This document shows positions 1 through 6,705 of a stretch of DNA of 6,875 nucleotides, in pieces (the first letter of the stretch is position 1; every line of letters starts with the position of its first letter). The position numbers and the translations under genes were made by a program. The stretch covers positions 1 through 6,875 of the forward strand of contig RFIY01000303.1 of the NCBI GenBank assembly GCA_003695505.1, given 5' to 3'. The DNA comes from Candidatus Dadabacteria bacterium. Lineage in GTDB: Bacteria > J088. The notes under the pieces are model-generated. The model was not told the origin of the DNA, ran no database searches, and was given only the letters and a program-made list of their open reading frames with translations.

Positions 1-156
1 CGCGTCGTGATGGTATCCTGCGATCCTGCGACCGCGATGCGGGATCTCGTAATCTTGCGCGACGCCGGTTTTGCGCTGCAGCGCGTGCAGCCGGTGGACA
101 TGTTCCCCGGAACAGCGCACGTCGAGGTCGTCTATTTGCTGGAACGTGAATCGTGA
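1..156 (+). CDS. C-terminal end of a TrmA/RlmD-family 23S rRNA/tRNA (uracil-C5)-methyltransferase (5' truncated by window)
   Basis: Reading frame 1 is open from the first base to a TGA at 154-156 and gives 51 residues. It carries the hallmark C-terminal motifs of the SAM-dependent RNA m5U methyltransferases TrmA, RlmC and RlmD. VSCDPATAMRDL contains the S-C-(D/N)-P-x-T motif that follows the catalytic region, and VDMFPGTAHVE matches the family's conserved D-(M/Q)-F-P-x-T-x-H-(V/I)-E, whose final Glu is the general base of the reaction. These enzymes methylate C5 of a specific uridine in 23S rRNA (U747, U1939) or tRNA (U54) through a covalent Cys-uridine adduct. The catalytic Cys and any TRAM or Fe-S Cys cluster lie upstream of the window, so RlmD, RlmC and TrmA cannot be separated here, although an RlmD-like protein is common in proteobacteria. 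The gene is convergent with the lipoprotein gene at 192-1055. Confidence 0.9.
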   Translation, partial: RVVMVSCDPATAMRDLVILRDAGFALQRVQPVDMFPGTAHVEVVYLLERES

Positions 157-180
157 CTCGCATACGGCTGGTGCGAGCCG
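157..180. terminator. Hairpin-forming spacer between convergent genes (possible weak bidirectional terminator)
   Basis: The 35-bp gap between the two convergent stop codons contains two overlapping inverted repeats. CTCGCA (157-162) pairs with TGCGAG (172-177) around a 9-nt loop. CGGCT (165-169) pairs with AGCCG (176-180) around a 6-nt loop. The two stems share bases and are mutually exclusive. No T-run follows on either strand, so this is not a textbook intrinsic terminator. The position between convergent genes is what makes a termination role plausible. Confidence 0.3.
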
Positions 181-191
181 GCGACGACCCG

Positions 192-1055
192 TCAAGGCGA
201 TGATCTCGGCAGGTTTGCGCCGGGGTATTCGGGTGCGGCGGACCGGAATTTTCCGTCACGGAATGAGCCGTGCTCGTCGAGCCAGTCCAGTAGCTCGAGC
301 GTCGTCAGGATCCACGTCTCTTTGCTGTTCTGTTCGGGCGGAATCAGTTCACTTCTGAACGGCACATCGCTGCGCTCCCAGAGGCGCCGAAAGTGGGCCG
401 CGACAAGGCTGCCGCGCTGATCGGTGGCCGACAGCAGGATGGCCAGCGGTCGATCTTTTGGCGCTGGCGCATCAGGCAGCTTGTCGGTGAACGGTACCGG
501 TCCAAGGGCAAGGGCGCCGGCATAGAAGTCCGGAAAGACCGCCGGCAACAGCATCGCGTACCAGCCACCTTCGCGGAGTCCGGCGGCGAAGACTCGGCCC
601 AGGTTCAGATCGGCTGCCTCCTGAAACGGTGCGAGCGCGGCGACGAGGTACTGCTGGGTCAGTTTGAAACCCATCTGGGGTGGCCACAGCCAGCCGCCGT
701 TCGCATCATCCCTGATCGGAGCCGACACGGAAACTGCCGCAAATCCGGCCTGAACGCTGATCAGGGCAAAATCGCGTACATCCTCGCGTGCACCGCCATC
801 ACCGTGCAGCCAGACGACGACCGGCCAGCCGCCTCGTGGAACATCTCCAGGTGGCACGAAGATCTCCGCGACACCAACTTTCGCATAGCGTGCCCGCGCG
901 TTCTTCTGTATCTCGGCGGTAGATTGCCCTGATGCCTGCGCAGCTTCGGATGCGTCCTGGCCCGGGCGATTGCAGCCGCCGCTCTGCAGCAGAAAGAAAG
1001 CCGCAAGCACGCTGAGCCAGCGTATGTGACGATGCACGGTTGCGTATTGTTTCAT
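192..1055 (-). CDS. Lipoprotein with alpha/beta-hydrolase fold, probably catalytically dead
   Basis: This 287-residue protein starts at an ATG overlapping the thioesterase stop as ATGA. An AGGAC Shine-Dalgarno lies 5 nt upstream. Residues 1-28 form a signal peptide: a charged MKQYATVHRHIRW start, a hydrophobic core LSVLAAFFLL, then SGGC with Cys28 as the likely lipidated residue. The -3 Ser makes this lipobox imperfect. Asn at +2 fits outer-membrane sorting. The mature part resembles dienelactone-hydrolase or esterase-D-type alpha/beta hydrolases: VVVWLHGDGG (79-88) is the oxyanion-loop strand, and VFAAGLREGGWYA (155-167) is the nucleophile elbow, followed by a PDFYAGALALGPVP segment typical of the family. 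The elbow reads G-L-R-E-G, so Arg161 (codon CGC at 573-575) stands where Ser is expected. The C-terminal region where a GHSW-like His motif is expected reads SKETW (244-248), with no His. A candidate acid, Asp212, remains. The fold assignment is fairly safe; loss of activity is inferred. It is the last gene of the minus-strand cluster. Confidence 0.82.
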   Translation of the reverse strand: MKQYATVHRHIRWLSVLAAFFLLQSGGCNRPGQDASEAAQASGQSTAEIQKNARARYAKVGVAEIFVPPGDVPRGGWPVVVWLHGDGGAREDVRDFALISVQAGFAAVSVSAPIRDDANGGWLWPPQMGFKLTQQYLVAALAPFQEAADLNLGRVFAAGLREGGWYAMLLPAVFPDFYAGALALGPVPFTDKLPDAPAPKDRPLAILLSATDQRGSLVAAHFRRLWERSDVPFRSELIPPEQNSKETWILTTLELLDWLDEHGSFRDGKFRSAAPEYPGANLPRSSP

Positions 1056-1507
1056 GAGATGTCCTGTTCAATCGCGCGGATGGCATCCAGCCAGGCGTCC
1101 GGCAGTGGTGCGCGTTGTTGGTCTGCGTACGAGAAAGGGACGATCAGTCCGTCGCCGACGGCGGCGGCACGGCCGCCATGGTGCCGGCTGAAGACGGCGT
1201 AGTGCATCTGCAACTGGCCGCGCTCAAAATCGACAGCGGCGACCCGCGCGCCGACAGTCACGACGTCTGGATATTGCAGCGGTATTCTGAAACGGCAGGC
1301 CGTTTCGCCCAGGATCGGCCCGATCTTCAGCCGGGCCATCAACGCTTCCATCGACATCGCGTCGAAGTACGCGATGCGGGCCGATTCGAAGTAGCGAAAA
1401 TAGACCGTGTTGTTGACGTGGCCAAAGGCATCCATTTGCCCCCACATGACGGGGAGCTCAATCGACACCGGATAGGCGGAAAGGTCGGTTGGAATTGCAG
1501 AGGACAC
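1052..1507 (-). CDS. Acyl-CoA thioesterase of the 4HBT / YbgC-FcbC hot-dog family
   Basis: This 151-residue protein has the usual length of a single hot-dog domain. The N-terminal stretch VMWGQMDAFGHVNNTVYFRYFE (20-41) matches the 4-hydroxybenzoyl-CoA thioesterase motif in which Asp (here Asp26) is catalytic, followed by the conserved G-H-V-N-N-x-x-Y at the start of the hot helix, with Glu41 further on. The central beta-strands (RFRIPLQYPDVVTVGARVAAVD) are as expected. Such enzymes hydrolyse acyl-CoA or acyl-ACP thioesters in the cytoplasm, usually as dimers or tetramers; the chain-length preference cannot be read. The start codon is GTG (1505-1507). An in-frame TGA, the stop of the upstream gene, lies just before it at 1526-1528, so no earlier start is possible and the next ATG would remove part of the motif. 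The Shine-Dalgarno is weak (AAAGAG, about 13 nt away), suggesting coupling to the upstream gene. The stop overlaps the next start by 4 bp. Confidence 0.9.
   Translation of the reverse strand: MSSAIPTDLSAYPVSIELPVMWGQMDAFGHVNNTVYFRYFESARIAYFDAMSMEALMARLKIGPILGETACRFRIPLQYPDVVTVGARVAAVDFERGQLQMHYAVFSRHHGGRAAAVGDGLIVPFSYADQQRAPLPDAWLDAIRAIEQDIS
1061..1065 (-). promoter_or_regulatory. Shine-Dalgarno of the hydrolase-fold lipoprotein gene
   Basis: AGGAC on the minus strand ends 5 nt before the ATG at 1053-1055. It lies inside the 3' end of the thioesterase gene and supports the start that overlaps the thioesterase stop, so the two genes are probably translationally coupled. Confidence 0.6.
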
Positions 1508-1525
1508 GGTGCGGATTTTACTCTT

Positions 1526-3031
1526 TCAAGGTTTGTTTTGTCGGGTGATGCCCATCGTTTCCGCGCCAACGCGCACGAACCATCGCAGCGGTCGGGCGTT
1601 CAGCATCGCCGCGAAGGCGGGTGACTGTACGGTCGTGTAGCGCGCCGCAGCCAGCACGGGGCCTTCTTCCGGTGTTGTACCAGCGACGGCAACGCCGGCC
1701 GCGTTTTTCAGCAGAGGCGCCCAGAGCATCCAGGCCTGCTGACGCGAAGGGGTGTCGCCGGATGCGTCGGCACCGAGATCCCGCAACAATTCGGCGACCG
1801 CCGCCGTCATAAACGCCTGGAACTGTGAGAGATGCTCCGGATCCGCACCGCCGGTCCATTTGACGACGCAAAGGCGAATGAACGCGCGCCGGTCCGCATC
1901 CGTTGCGAAGACCCAGTCCTTGAGCGTGCGTGAACGCGGCACGAGATTCATGGAACGTTCGGGTGGAACTTTGTCGGCCGGAACGCGTGGCAATTCCGGT
2001 TGATCATCGTCACCGTATAGCGGTTCGTCGTCCTGGGCGGCGAACAGAACAATGTCTTCCACTTCGGCCCGACTGCTCGACTGGATGTGGTGAATCAGTC
2101 CGAGCAGTCCGAGCAGGATCAGCGAGATTGCCAGAAACAGGTTGTATCGTCGCACCTTCGGCAGGCGCACCAGATCGGCTGTAACCGGTATGTACGTCAG
2201 CAGAAGCGCAGGCCCTGCCTCTTGTGAGAACAGGCGATCTGCCAGTGGGAACTTGTCCGCGTCGATCATTCTGACGCGTGCGTATATCGGCCCGGGTTCG
2301 GGCGACTCTCGCCCATCAGCGAGGATCAGCCAGGCGCGGTTGCCGGTGTTGGTGATGACGATGCGATGCTCGGCGGTCGGGGGCGGCGCGGCCGGCGGCT
2401 GCGCGCTCAGTACAGCAAGCAGAATGTCCGTAACGACCTGCGGTTCGATGCGGGGGAGCTGAAGCTGTGGCATGGCCTGCTGCAACGGCGACAAGCGGAC
2501 AACGCGCGCCACCCGTGTGGCGCCTGGTGCGGTGACCGGTGTACCCAGCACTAACAGGCGTAGTCCGGCCAGTTTGGGGAGCGACGGTGTCAGATAGCCC
2601 GCCGGCTTGTCTGTTGTCCGATCTGTGACAGGGAGCCCCTGCTGAGGCAGGTCGGTGTCGACAAGAATACGACACCCGGGCAGCCGGTCTCGCGACCCGA
2701 CGAAGGCAATCGTGTTGACGGCGTTCAACGGGTCTGTAAGTGTGCAAAGCGTCCAGGGTTCGACAGGATCGCCCGTCTCGACCATCTGCAGATCGCCGGG
2801 GGCGCTGCCCGGAAGCCGGACAAATCGTCCGTCGAGCGCGGTCGCCTGGGGCATCAGCGCTTCCGGCGTCAGATCCTGAGCCACGCGGACGACGCGCGGT
2901 CCGACCGGCATACGCAAAGCCCACGCCAGCCAGACAACGCCGCACGCGGCGGACAGGAAATAGACCGTGACCCGCAGGCCATACCACCACGATTCGGGAA
3001 TGCCGAAGCTTTTTCGTGCGCTCAGTGGCAT
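1526..3031 (-). CDS. Two-TM inner-membrane protein of unknown function with a large periplasmic region
   Basis: This 501-residue protein matches no family I recognise. Visible parts are: a short N-terminal tail with basic residues; a hydrophobic segment at about 20-40 (LRVTVYFLSAACGVVWLAWAL); a region of about 255 residues, probably periplasmic, with a Pro-rich stretch QPPAAPPP (211-218) and a basic RLPKVRR just before the second hydrophobic segment; a second TM at about 297-314 (rich in L, I and G); an acidic, Pro-rich linker (333-360, with DDEPLYGDDDQPELP); and a C-terminal domain of about 135 residues, probably cytoplasmic, with helical character, WVFATDADRRAFIRLCVVKW and FQAFMTAAVAELLRDL. 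The two-TM hairpin topology (N-in, C-in) is inferred. ATG at 3029-3031 is the only reasonable start, because an in-frame TGA closes the frame upstream. The Shine-Dalgarno is very weak, 13 bp after the acylase stop, which suggests translational coupling. The TGA stop is followed in the same frame by the thioesterase GTG after 18 bp. Confidence 0.85.
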   Translation of the reverse strand: MPLSARKSFGIPESWWYGLRVTVYFLSAACGVVWLAWALRMPVGPRVVRVAQDLTPEALMPQATALDGRFVRLPGSAPGDLQMVETGDPVEPWTLCTLTDPLNAVNTIAFVGSRDRLPGCRILVDTDLPQQGLPVTDRTTDKPAGYLTPSLPKLAGLRLLVLGTPVTAPGATRVARVVRLSPLQQAMPQLQLPRIEPQVVTDILLAVLSAQPPAAPPPTAEHRIVITNTGNRAWLILADGRESPEPGPIYARVRMIDADKFPLADRLFSQEAGPALLLTYIPVTADLVRLPKVRRYNLFLAISLILLGLLGLIHHIQSSSRAEVEDIVLFAAQDDEPLYGDDDQPELPRVPADKVPPERSMNLVPRSRTLKDWVFATDADRRAFIRLCVVKWTGGADPEHLSQFQAFMTAAVAELLRDLGADASGDTPSRQQAWMLWAPLLKNAAGVAVAGTTPEEGPVLAAARYTTVQSPAFAAMLNARPLRWFVRVGAETMGITRQNKP

Positions 3032-3044
3032 CGCAGGCGTGACT

Positions 3045-5819
3045 TTACTCGAAGGTCAGCACGGATTCAGCGTCGCCGGCCACTTCGGCAGGCGTGAACC
3101 GATAGCGAAAACGCTGGCCACGCAGCCAGTCGGGCAGCCAGTCACCATAGTGTCGATCCGGTTGAATTTCGTCGTAGCCATTTGCGCCACGCGCATCGCG
3201 GCCATCGCCGTTCTCGCCGCCAGGTACGCTGTTGTAGGCGATGGGTCCATCGGGGCGCATTTCCACGATGAAGCGCTTGGATGGCCCCGAGCGGGCAATC
3301 AATGGCTCATCGGTGCTGTACGTCTGATTGTATGAAACATGTGCCGGGCTGACGGTAAAGCGTCCCCCGTGATGCGGAAATGGCGGGTGCTGGCCCAGAT
3401 CGTAATTGTCAGACACATCGGCCAGGCTCAGAAAATGCTGTAGCGCGACGGTGTGGATCCGTCCCCACAGCCAGTCATTCTGATCGCTGGAATCGAACGC
3501 CTGCTCCAGGTCGGAAAGCGCCATGCGGAACGCGGCCCCGATGATGTCCGCCGGTGTCTCACTGACGGCCGTGGTCGCGCGGTTGTCCCAAAGCGTGCTA
3601 TGCCCGTTGTTTCCGGCCGTGTGAATCGTCCGGCCGCTGCTGGACGCGCCGCGGTCACGCAACAGATGTACCACGGCTCTTGTCGTCCAGCTTCCGGTTG
3701 GCATCGACTCACCGACCTCCGCGAACTCGTCGGCAAATATGGCGGGAACGAGGCGATTCATCCAGGCGTAAAAAAGACTCGCGGCAATCGCTGCGTCAGG
3801 TTTCAGCTCCGTGGCGGTCGTCGCCGGCGGGACATCGTTACGGACGTCGGATGGATCCACGCCCGCAACCATCTGAAATGCATCCGGCCCCGTCATCCAG
3901 CCGCGCAGACGTTCCAGCGCTTCCGATTCGGCCGTGTTCGCCGCCGTCACCGCGGCCAGCAGGTACGGCAGGATATACTCGGCTTCCTTGCTGTAGTAGT
4001 CGGTCTGGTAACGCCCGAGGTCGGCGAGGCTCAACGCCGCCGTCTGCCGGTCGCCGGTGCGATTCGACAGCAGGTCCTGGATCCGTTCGAGCCGAAATCC
4101 CTGCGCGCGATCCCAGTACAGGTAGCCACCCGGGTCGTTGAACGGATCGTTGTCCAGCAATTCACCGCGCAGGTCGGTGTTGGCTGTCGCCAGCCAGCCG
4201 CGCGCCGGGTTGTCTGCGTGTGGCAGCTCACTTGCGGCAAACCAGTCTGTGGCCTCCGCGCCACCGGTCCAGTCCGCTTCGCCCGTGCCGGTCACCGGGG
4301 CGCTGTAATCGTAGCCCGAGGGTCGCTTTGGCACCAGCGCGAACGGGTAGTATGCGGTCTGTCCACTGGTGTCGGCGATCACCCAGTTCTGGGCGCCGAC
4401 CGAAAAGTAGTCGATCGCCGCTTTGGCGTCCTCGACATTACGGGCCAGCAACAGGTCGCGGATAAAGACGGGGTCGAGGGTGACTTCGTGTCCGGTCCAG
4501 CGGAAGCTGCGGCGGCTGCTGAGCAGTCCGTCGACATCGTCTTCGGGATCGGGGTCGGGAATCATTGGCCCATGATGGGGCACGATGTCAACCGGCACCG
4601 TCCGGGTCGAGGTCTTCAGGTCGAACGTCAGTTCAACGCGGATCGTATCGACATCGCTGCCGTTGTGACGGACGCGCGGGCGTCCGTCAGCGGTCTGGCC
4701 GACGATCCATTCGTCGTAGACGTCGAGTACATCGTATCCTGCAACGGTACCGCCCCAGGCGATGAAGCTGGTGTACCCAAGAATGATGCCGGGGATCCCC
4801 GGAAAGGAAACACCCTGCGCCGACGGCAGGTCGCCGCCATTCAGATTGGGATCAAGGTGAATGACGTGCCAGATGGATGGATTGAACAGCGCCAGATGTG
4901 GGTCATTGGCGAGCAGGGCGTTGCCGGAGGCACTGGCCTGGGGCGTCACAATCCAGTTGTTGCTGCCGATGTCGAGTCCATCACGGCGGGCAAACGGAAG
5001 CAATGCGCGTCGCGGTCCGGCTGCATCGTGCAGCGCTTCAAGCAGCGCCGCCGATGGACGGGGGCGATGAAGGCGGCTTTTTTGCGCGGTTTCGCGGCGC
5101 GCGACGATGGCCGCATCAGGTACGAGTGTCGTCGCTGTCGAAGGCGGTGCGAAACGAAACATGTCGTCGAATGCGGCATCGCCGAGTTTCTGCCGCCAGT
5201 AGGCCCGGTCGATTTCGGCGTCCGGGTCGGCCGACAGGCTCCAGGCCTGCAGGCGCGCCAGGGCCAGCGTGTCCTGCGGCGTCCAGTCGGGAATCTCATC
5301 GGCCTTGACATTGATCAGTGGATGCTTGTACTCGAGCGGCAGGTCTGCCCCGTTTCGTTCGTTGCGAACATCGTCCAGCCAGGCGTTGATGCCTGCGGCG
5401 TAGGCTTCGAGCAGCGACCAGACTTCGGGTGCTTCGTTGCGTGTACGTTCGGCCAGCGCGTCCTCGAGCTTGCGGCCGTCTCGCGTCAGGAAATAGATGC
5501 GCTGCGCCATATCGGTTTCGAACGCGAGCTCTCCAACGTATGCGCCCACCGTTCCGGTGGCCAAGTGTCGCATCATGTCCATTTCGAAGAAGCGGTCTCG
5601 GGCCACCATATACCCCTGACCCCAGATCGCGGCGTTCAGACCATCGCCGTAAACATGGCGGATGCCGAGATGATCCGTGACGACGCGAACGGCGCCGGGG
5701 GGCTTATGACCGGTGATCGTTTCGTCGATCGGTAGTTTGCGGACTGCGGACGGGCCGCCGCCCGTCTGGCAGGACAGCAGTGTGAGCAGCAACGGGAGCA
5801 GTGTGCGTCGGCGTTTCAT
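3045..5819 (-). CDS. Penicillin acylase family (peptidase S45, Ntn hydrolase) lipoprotein precursor
   Basis: This is a 924-residue precursor. A short lipoprotein signal, MKRRRTLLPLLLTLLSC, places the lipobox at LLSC with Cys17, and Gln at +2 fits outer-membrane sorting. The alpha-chain region follows: VRVVTDHLGIRHVYGDG (44-60) and GQGYMVARDRFFEMDMMR (67-84) are the family's N-terminal signatures. The spacer ends at Gly285 and the beta chain begins at Ser286 (GSNNWIV, 285-291), the autoprocessing site and N-terminal nucleophile. Further family motifs are ANDPHL (304-309), FPGIPGIILGYT and AWGGTVAGYDVLDVYDEW (354-371), where Asp363 and Asp366 align with calcium ligands of E. coli penicillin G acylase, and WLATAN with Asn547 as the likely oxyanion Asn. 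The C-terminal WGRIHTV, HHGGRFTVS and YGDWLPDWLRG complete the match. Family members cleave amides such as penicillins, acyl-homoserine lactones or acyl-peptides; the substrate here is unknown. At 924 residues it is longer than the usual 750-850. All key residues are present, so it should be active. A 13-bp gap leads to the membrane-protein gene. Confidence 0.95.
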   Translation of the reverse strand: MKRRRTLLPLLLTLLSCQTGGGPSAVRKLPIDETITGHKPPGAVRVVTDHLGIRHVYGDGLNAAIWGQGYMVARDRFFEMDMMRHLATGTVGAYVGELAFETDMAQRIYFLTRDGRKLEDALAERTRNEAPEVWSLLEAYAAGINAWLDDVRNERNGADLPLEYKHPLINVKADEIPDWTPQDTLALARLQAWSLSADPDAEIDRAYWRQKLGDAAFDDMFRFAPPSTATTLVPDAAIVARRETAQKSRLHRPRPSAALLEALHDAAGPRRALLPFARRDGLDIGSNNWIVTPQASASGNALLANDPHLALFNPSIWHVIHLDPNLNGGDLPSAQGVSFPGIPGIILGYTSFIAWGGTVAGYDVLDVYDEWIVGQTADGRPRVRHNGSDVDTIRVELTFDLKTSTRTVPVDIVPHHGPMIPDPDPEDDVDGLLSSRRSFRWTGHEVTLDPVFIRDLLLARNVEDAKAAIDYFSVGAQNWVIADTSGQTAYYPFALVPKRPSGYDYSAPVTGTGEADWTGGAEATDWFAASELPHADNPARGWLATANTDLRGELLDNDPFNDPGGYLYWDRAQGFRLERIQDLLSNRTGDRQTAALSLADLGRYQTDYYSKEAEYILPYLLAAVTAANTAESEALERLRGWMTGPDAFQMVAGVDPSDVRNDVPPATTATELKPDAAIAASLFYAWMNRLVPAIFADEFAEVGESMPTGSWTTRAVVHLLRDRGASSSGRTIHTAGNNGHSTLWDNRATTAVSETPADIIGAAFRMALSDLEQAFDSSDQNDWLWGRIHTVALQHFLSLADVSDNYDLGQHPPFPHHGGRFTVSPAHVSYNQTYSTDEPLIARSGPSKRFIVEMRPDGPIAYNSVPGGENGDGRDARGANGYDEIQPDRHYGDWLPDWLRGQRFRYRFTPAEVAGDAESVLTFE

Positions 5820-5882
5820 GTCGCCTCCAGACGAGGTTCCGGGTTGCCGTTTATCATGCCACGCCGGGCCAGACAGGTGTCG
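5820..5882 (-). other. 63-bp gap between the parB-like gene and the acylase gene
   Basis: This spacer holds the acylase Shine-Dalgarno. On the minus strand it also has an AT-richer patch (TGATAA) that could serve as a weak -10, but no convincing -35 lies about 17 bp upstream. No T-tailed hairpin is visible, so nothing rules out readthrough from the parB-like gene into the acylase. Confidence 0.35.
5824..5829 (-). promoter_or_regulatory. Shine-Dalgarno of the penicillin acylase gene
   Basis: TGGAGG on the minus strand lies 4 nt before the acylase ATG (5817-5819). It is the strongest ribosome-binding site seen in the window. It fixes the start and indicates that the acylase can be translated without coupling to the upstream parB-like gene. 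Confidence 0.75.
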
Positions 5883-6692
5883 TCAGCCGTCGGCGATCTG
5901 TCCGCGCAACGCTTCCAGGCGCTCCAGGAGTTCGTCCGGTCCCGATACGGTAATCGCGACCTGCACGCGATCATCGTCGAGTGGGCGCAAATCGATTCCC
6001 GGCGCACTCGAAGCCGCTGCCCGTACCCGATCGATCCAGTCGGGGTCGAGCGCCGGTTGCGCGAGCCGCTGCGCGAGACGTCGAGCCTCGGCTTTGCTGC
6101 ACGGCTGCTTGGCAAGGTGCTCGGCCAGCTCGATCTGAATCGACCTGGGCGCTTCGAGCACGACTTCGATCAGCGCGAGCGGCAGGCGGCCAGCGCGGAA
6201 CAGGGCGATGATCCGGTCAGGCAGGTCGAACACGCGAAGATACCGATGCATGGTCGTCAGGCCGATCCCGAACTTGCGCGCCATTTCGCGGATCGACCGA
6301 AAATGACCCGCGTCGTAGATTGCCCGGAAAAACGCCGCACGTTCATATGGCGACCAGTCCTCACGCAGCTCATTTTCTTGCATGATTGCGGCGAGGGCTG
6401 CGGTGTCATCGAGCGATTCGACCCTGGCGGGTACATGCGCCCAGCGCTCTGGATCGCGGTCGCGCAGCAGCCCGATCGCACGATACCGCCGTTCTCCGCA
6501 AACGAGCTGATACTGACCGTAACGCTCGGGATCGGGATGCGGGCGAACCAGAACGGGATGAATCAGGCCACGTTGTTCGATGCTTGCCGCAAGACCCGCC
6601 AGCGCGTCCGGTCCGAGGTCCGTCCGGATATTGAACGGGTTGGGCTCGATCGACTCCCAGGGAACAAGGACGATTCGTGGTGCGCTTTCCAT
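5883..6692 (-). CDS. ParB/RepB/Spo0J-family nucleoprotein (ParB/Srx CTPase fold plus HTH)
   Basis: The 269-residue protein contains all core ParB elements in order. IVLVPWESIEPNPFNIR (7-23) is the N-terminal strand and N-P-F-N-x-R motif. GLIHPVLVR (42-50) matches C-motif 1. GERRYRA (66-72) is the arginine-rich C-motif 2 that in ParB contacts the CTP phosphates. ENELREDWSPYERA (106-119) matches C-motif 3. The HTH lies at about 132-155 (SIREMARKFGIGLTTMHRYLRVF). The C-terminal third, helical followed by a beta-rich and then LLERLEALRG segment, is less conserved and may mediate dimerisation. Retained C-motifs suggest CTP-dependent DNA clamping; that is inference. ParB proteins normally load at parS and work with ParA, but no parA is visible here and the downstream neighbour is an acylase, so this is probably an orphan or accessory paralogue, possibly a transcription regulator such as KorB or Noc types. 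The ATG at 6690-6692 has no Shine-Dalgarno and lies just after an extended -10, so a leaderless mRNA is possible. Confidence 0.92.
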   Translation of the reverse strand: MESAPRIVLVPWESIEPNPFNIRTDLGPDALAGLAASIEQRGLIHPVLVRPHPDPERYGQYQLVCGERRYRAIGLLRDRDPERWAHVPARVESLDDTAALAAIMQENELREDWSPYERAAFFRAIYDAGHFRSIREMARKFGIGLTTMHRYLRVFDLPDRIIALFRAGRLPLALIEVVLEAPRSIQIELAEHLAKQPCSKAEARRLAQRLAQPALDPDWIDRVRAAASSAPGIDLRPLDDDRVQVAITVSGPDELLERLEALRGQIADG

Positions 6693-6705
6693 AGTGGAGC
6701 ACTAT
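6691..6705. promoter_or_regulatory. Perfect 15-bp palindrome over the parB-like start codon (candidate operator)
   Basis: ATAGTG (6691-6696) and CACTAT (6700-6705) are exact inverted repeats separated by GAG. The palindrome covers the first bases of the parB-like start codon and overlaps the putative -10 on the minus strand, so a bound protein would block the promoter and the start. It does not match the canonical parS, Noc or KorB sites. An ATAGTG half-site also occurs at 6805-6810 within the neighbouring + strand gene. Confidence 0.5.

Noticed and set aside
393-932. 179-codon open frame on the + strand opposite the lipoprotein gene
   Set aside because: It is a shadow of the minus-strand gene, with no domain features and no ribosome-binding site.
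1115-1624. 169-codon open frame on the + strand spanning the thioesterase gene and the end of the membrane-protein gene
   Set aside because: It crosses two minus-strand genes with convincing features. Its translation has no motif and no plausible start signal.
2316-2990. 224-codon second minus-strand frame inside the membrane-protein gene
   Set aside because: It is Arg- and Ala-rich, typical of an out-of-frame GC-rich translation, and it would replace the frame that carries clear TM segments.
3148-3155. Second copy of CCATAGTG within the acylase gene, as found at the parB start
   Set aside because: It is only eight bases long, lacks the second arm and sits in coding sequence, so chance is the simplest explanation.
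3453-5735. 760-codon open frame on the + strand opposite the acylase gene
   Set aside because: It is antisense to a gene with clear family motifs along its length. Its translation is rich in Arg, Gly and Val, with no recognisable domain, signal or ribosome-binding site. Long antisense frames are expected in GC-rich genes with biased third positions.
6691-6705. Possible canonical ParB-family binding site (parS, Noc site or KorB operator)
   Set aside because: The palindrome differs from the known parS, Noc and KorB consensus sequences, so it is reported only as an operator candidate. I saw no match to those consensus sites elsewhere in the window.
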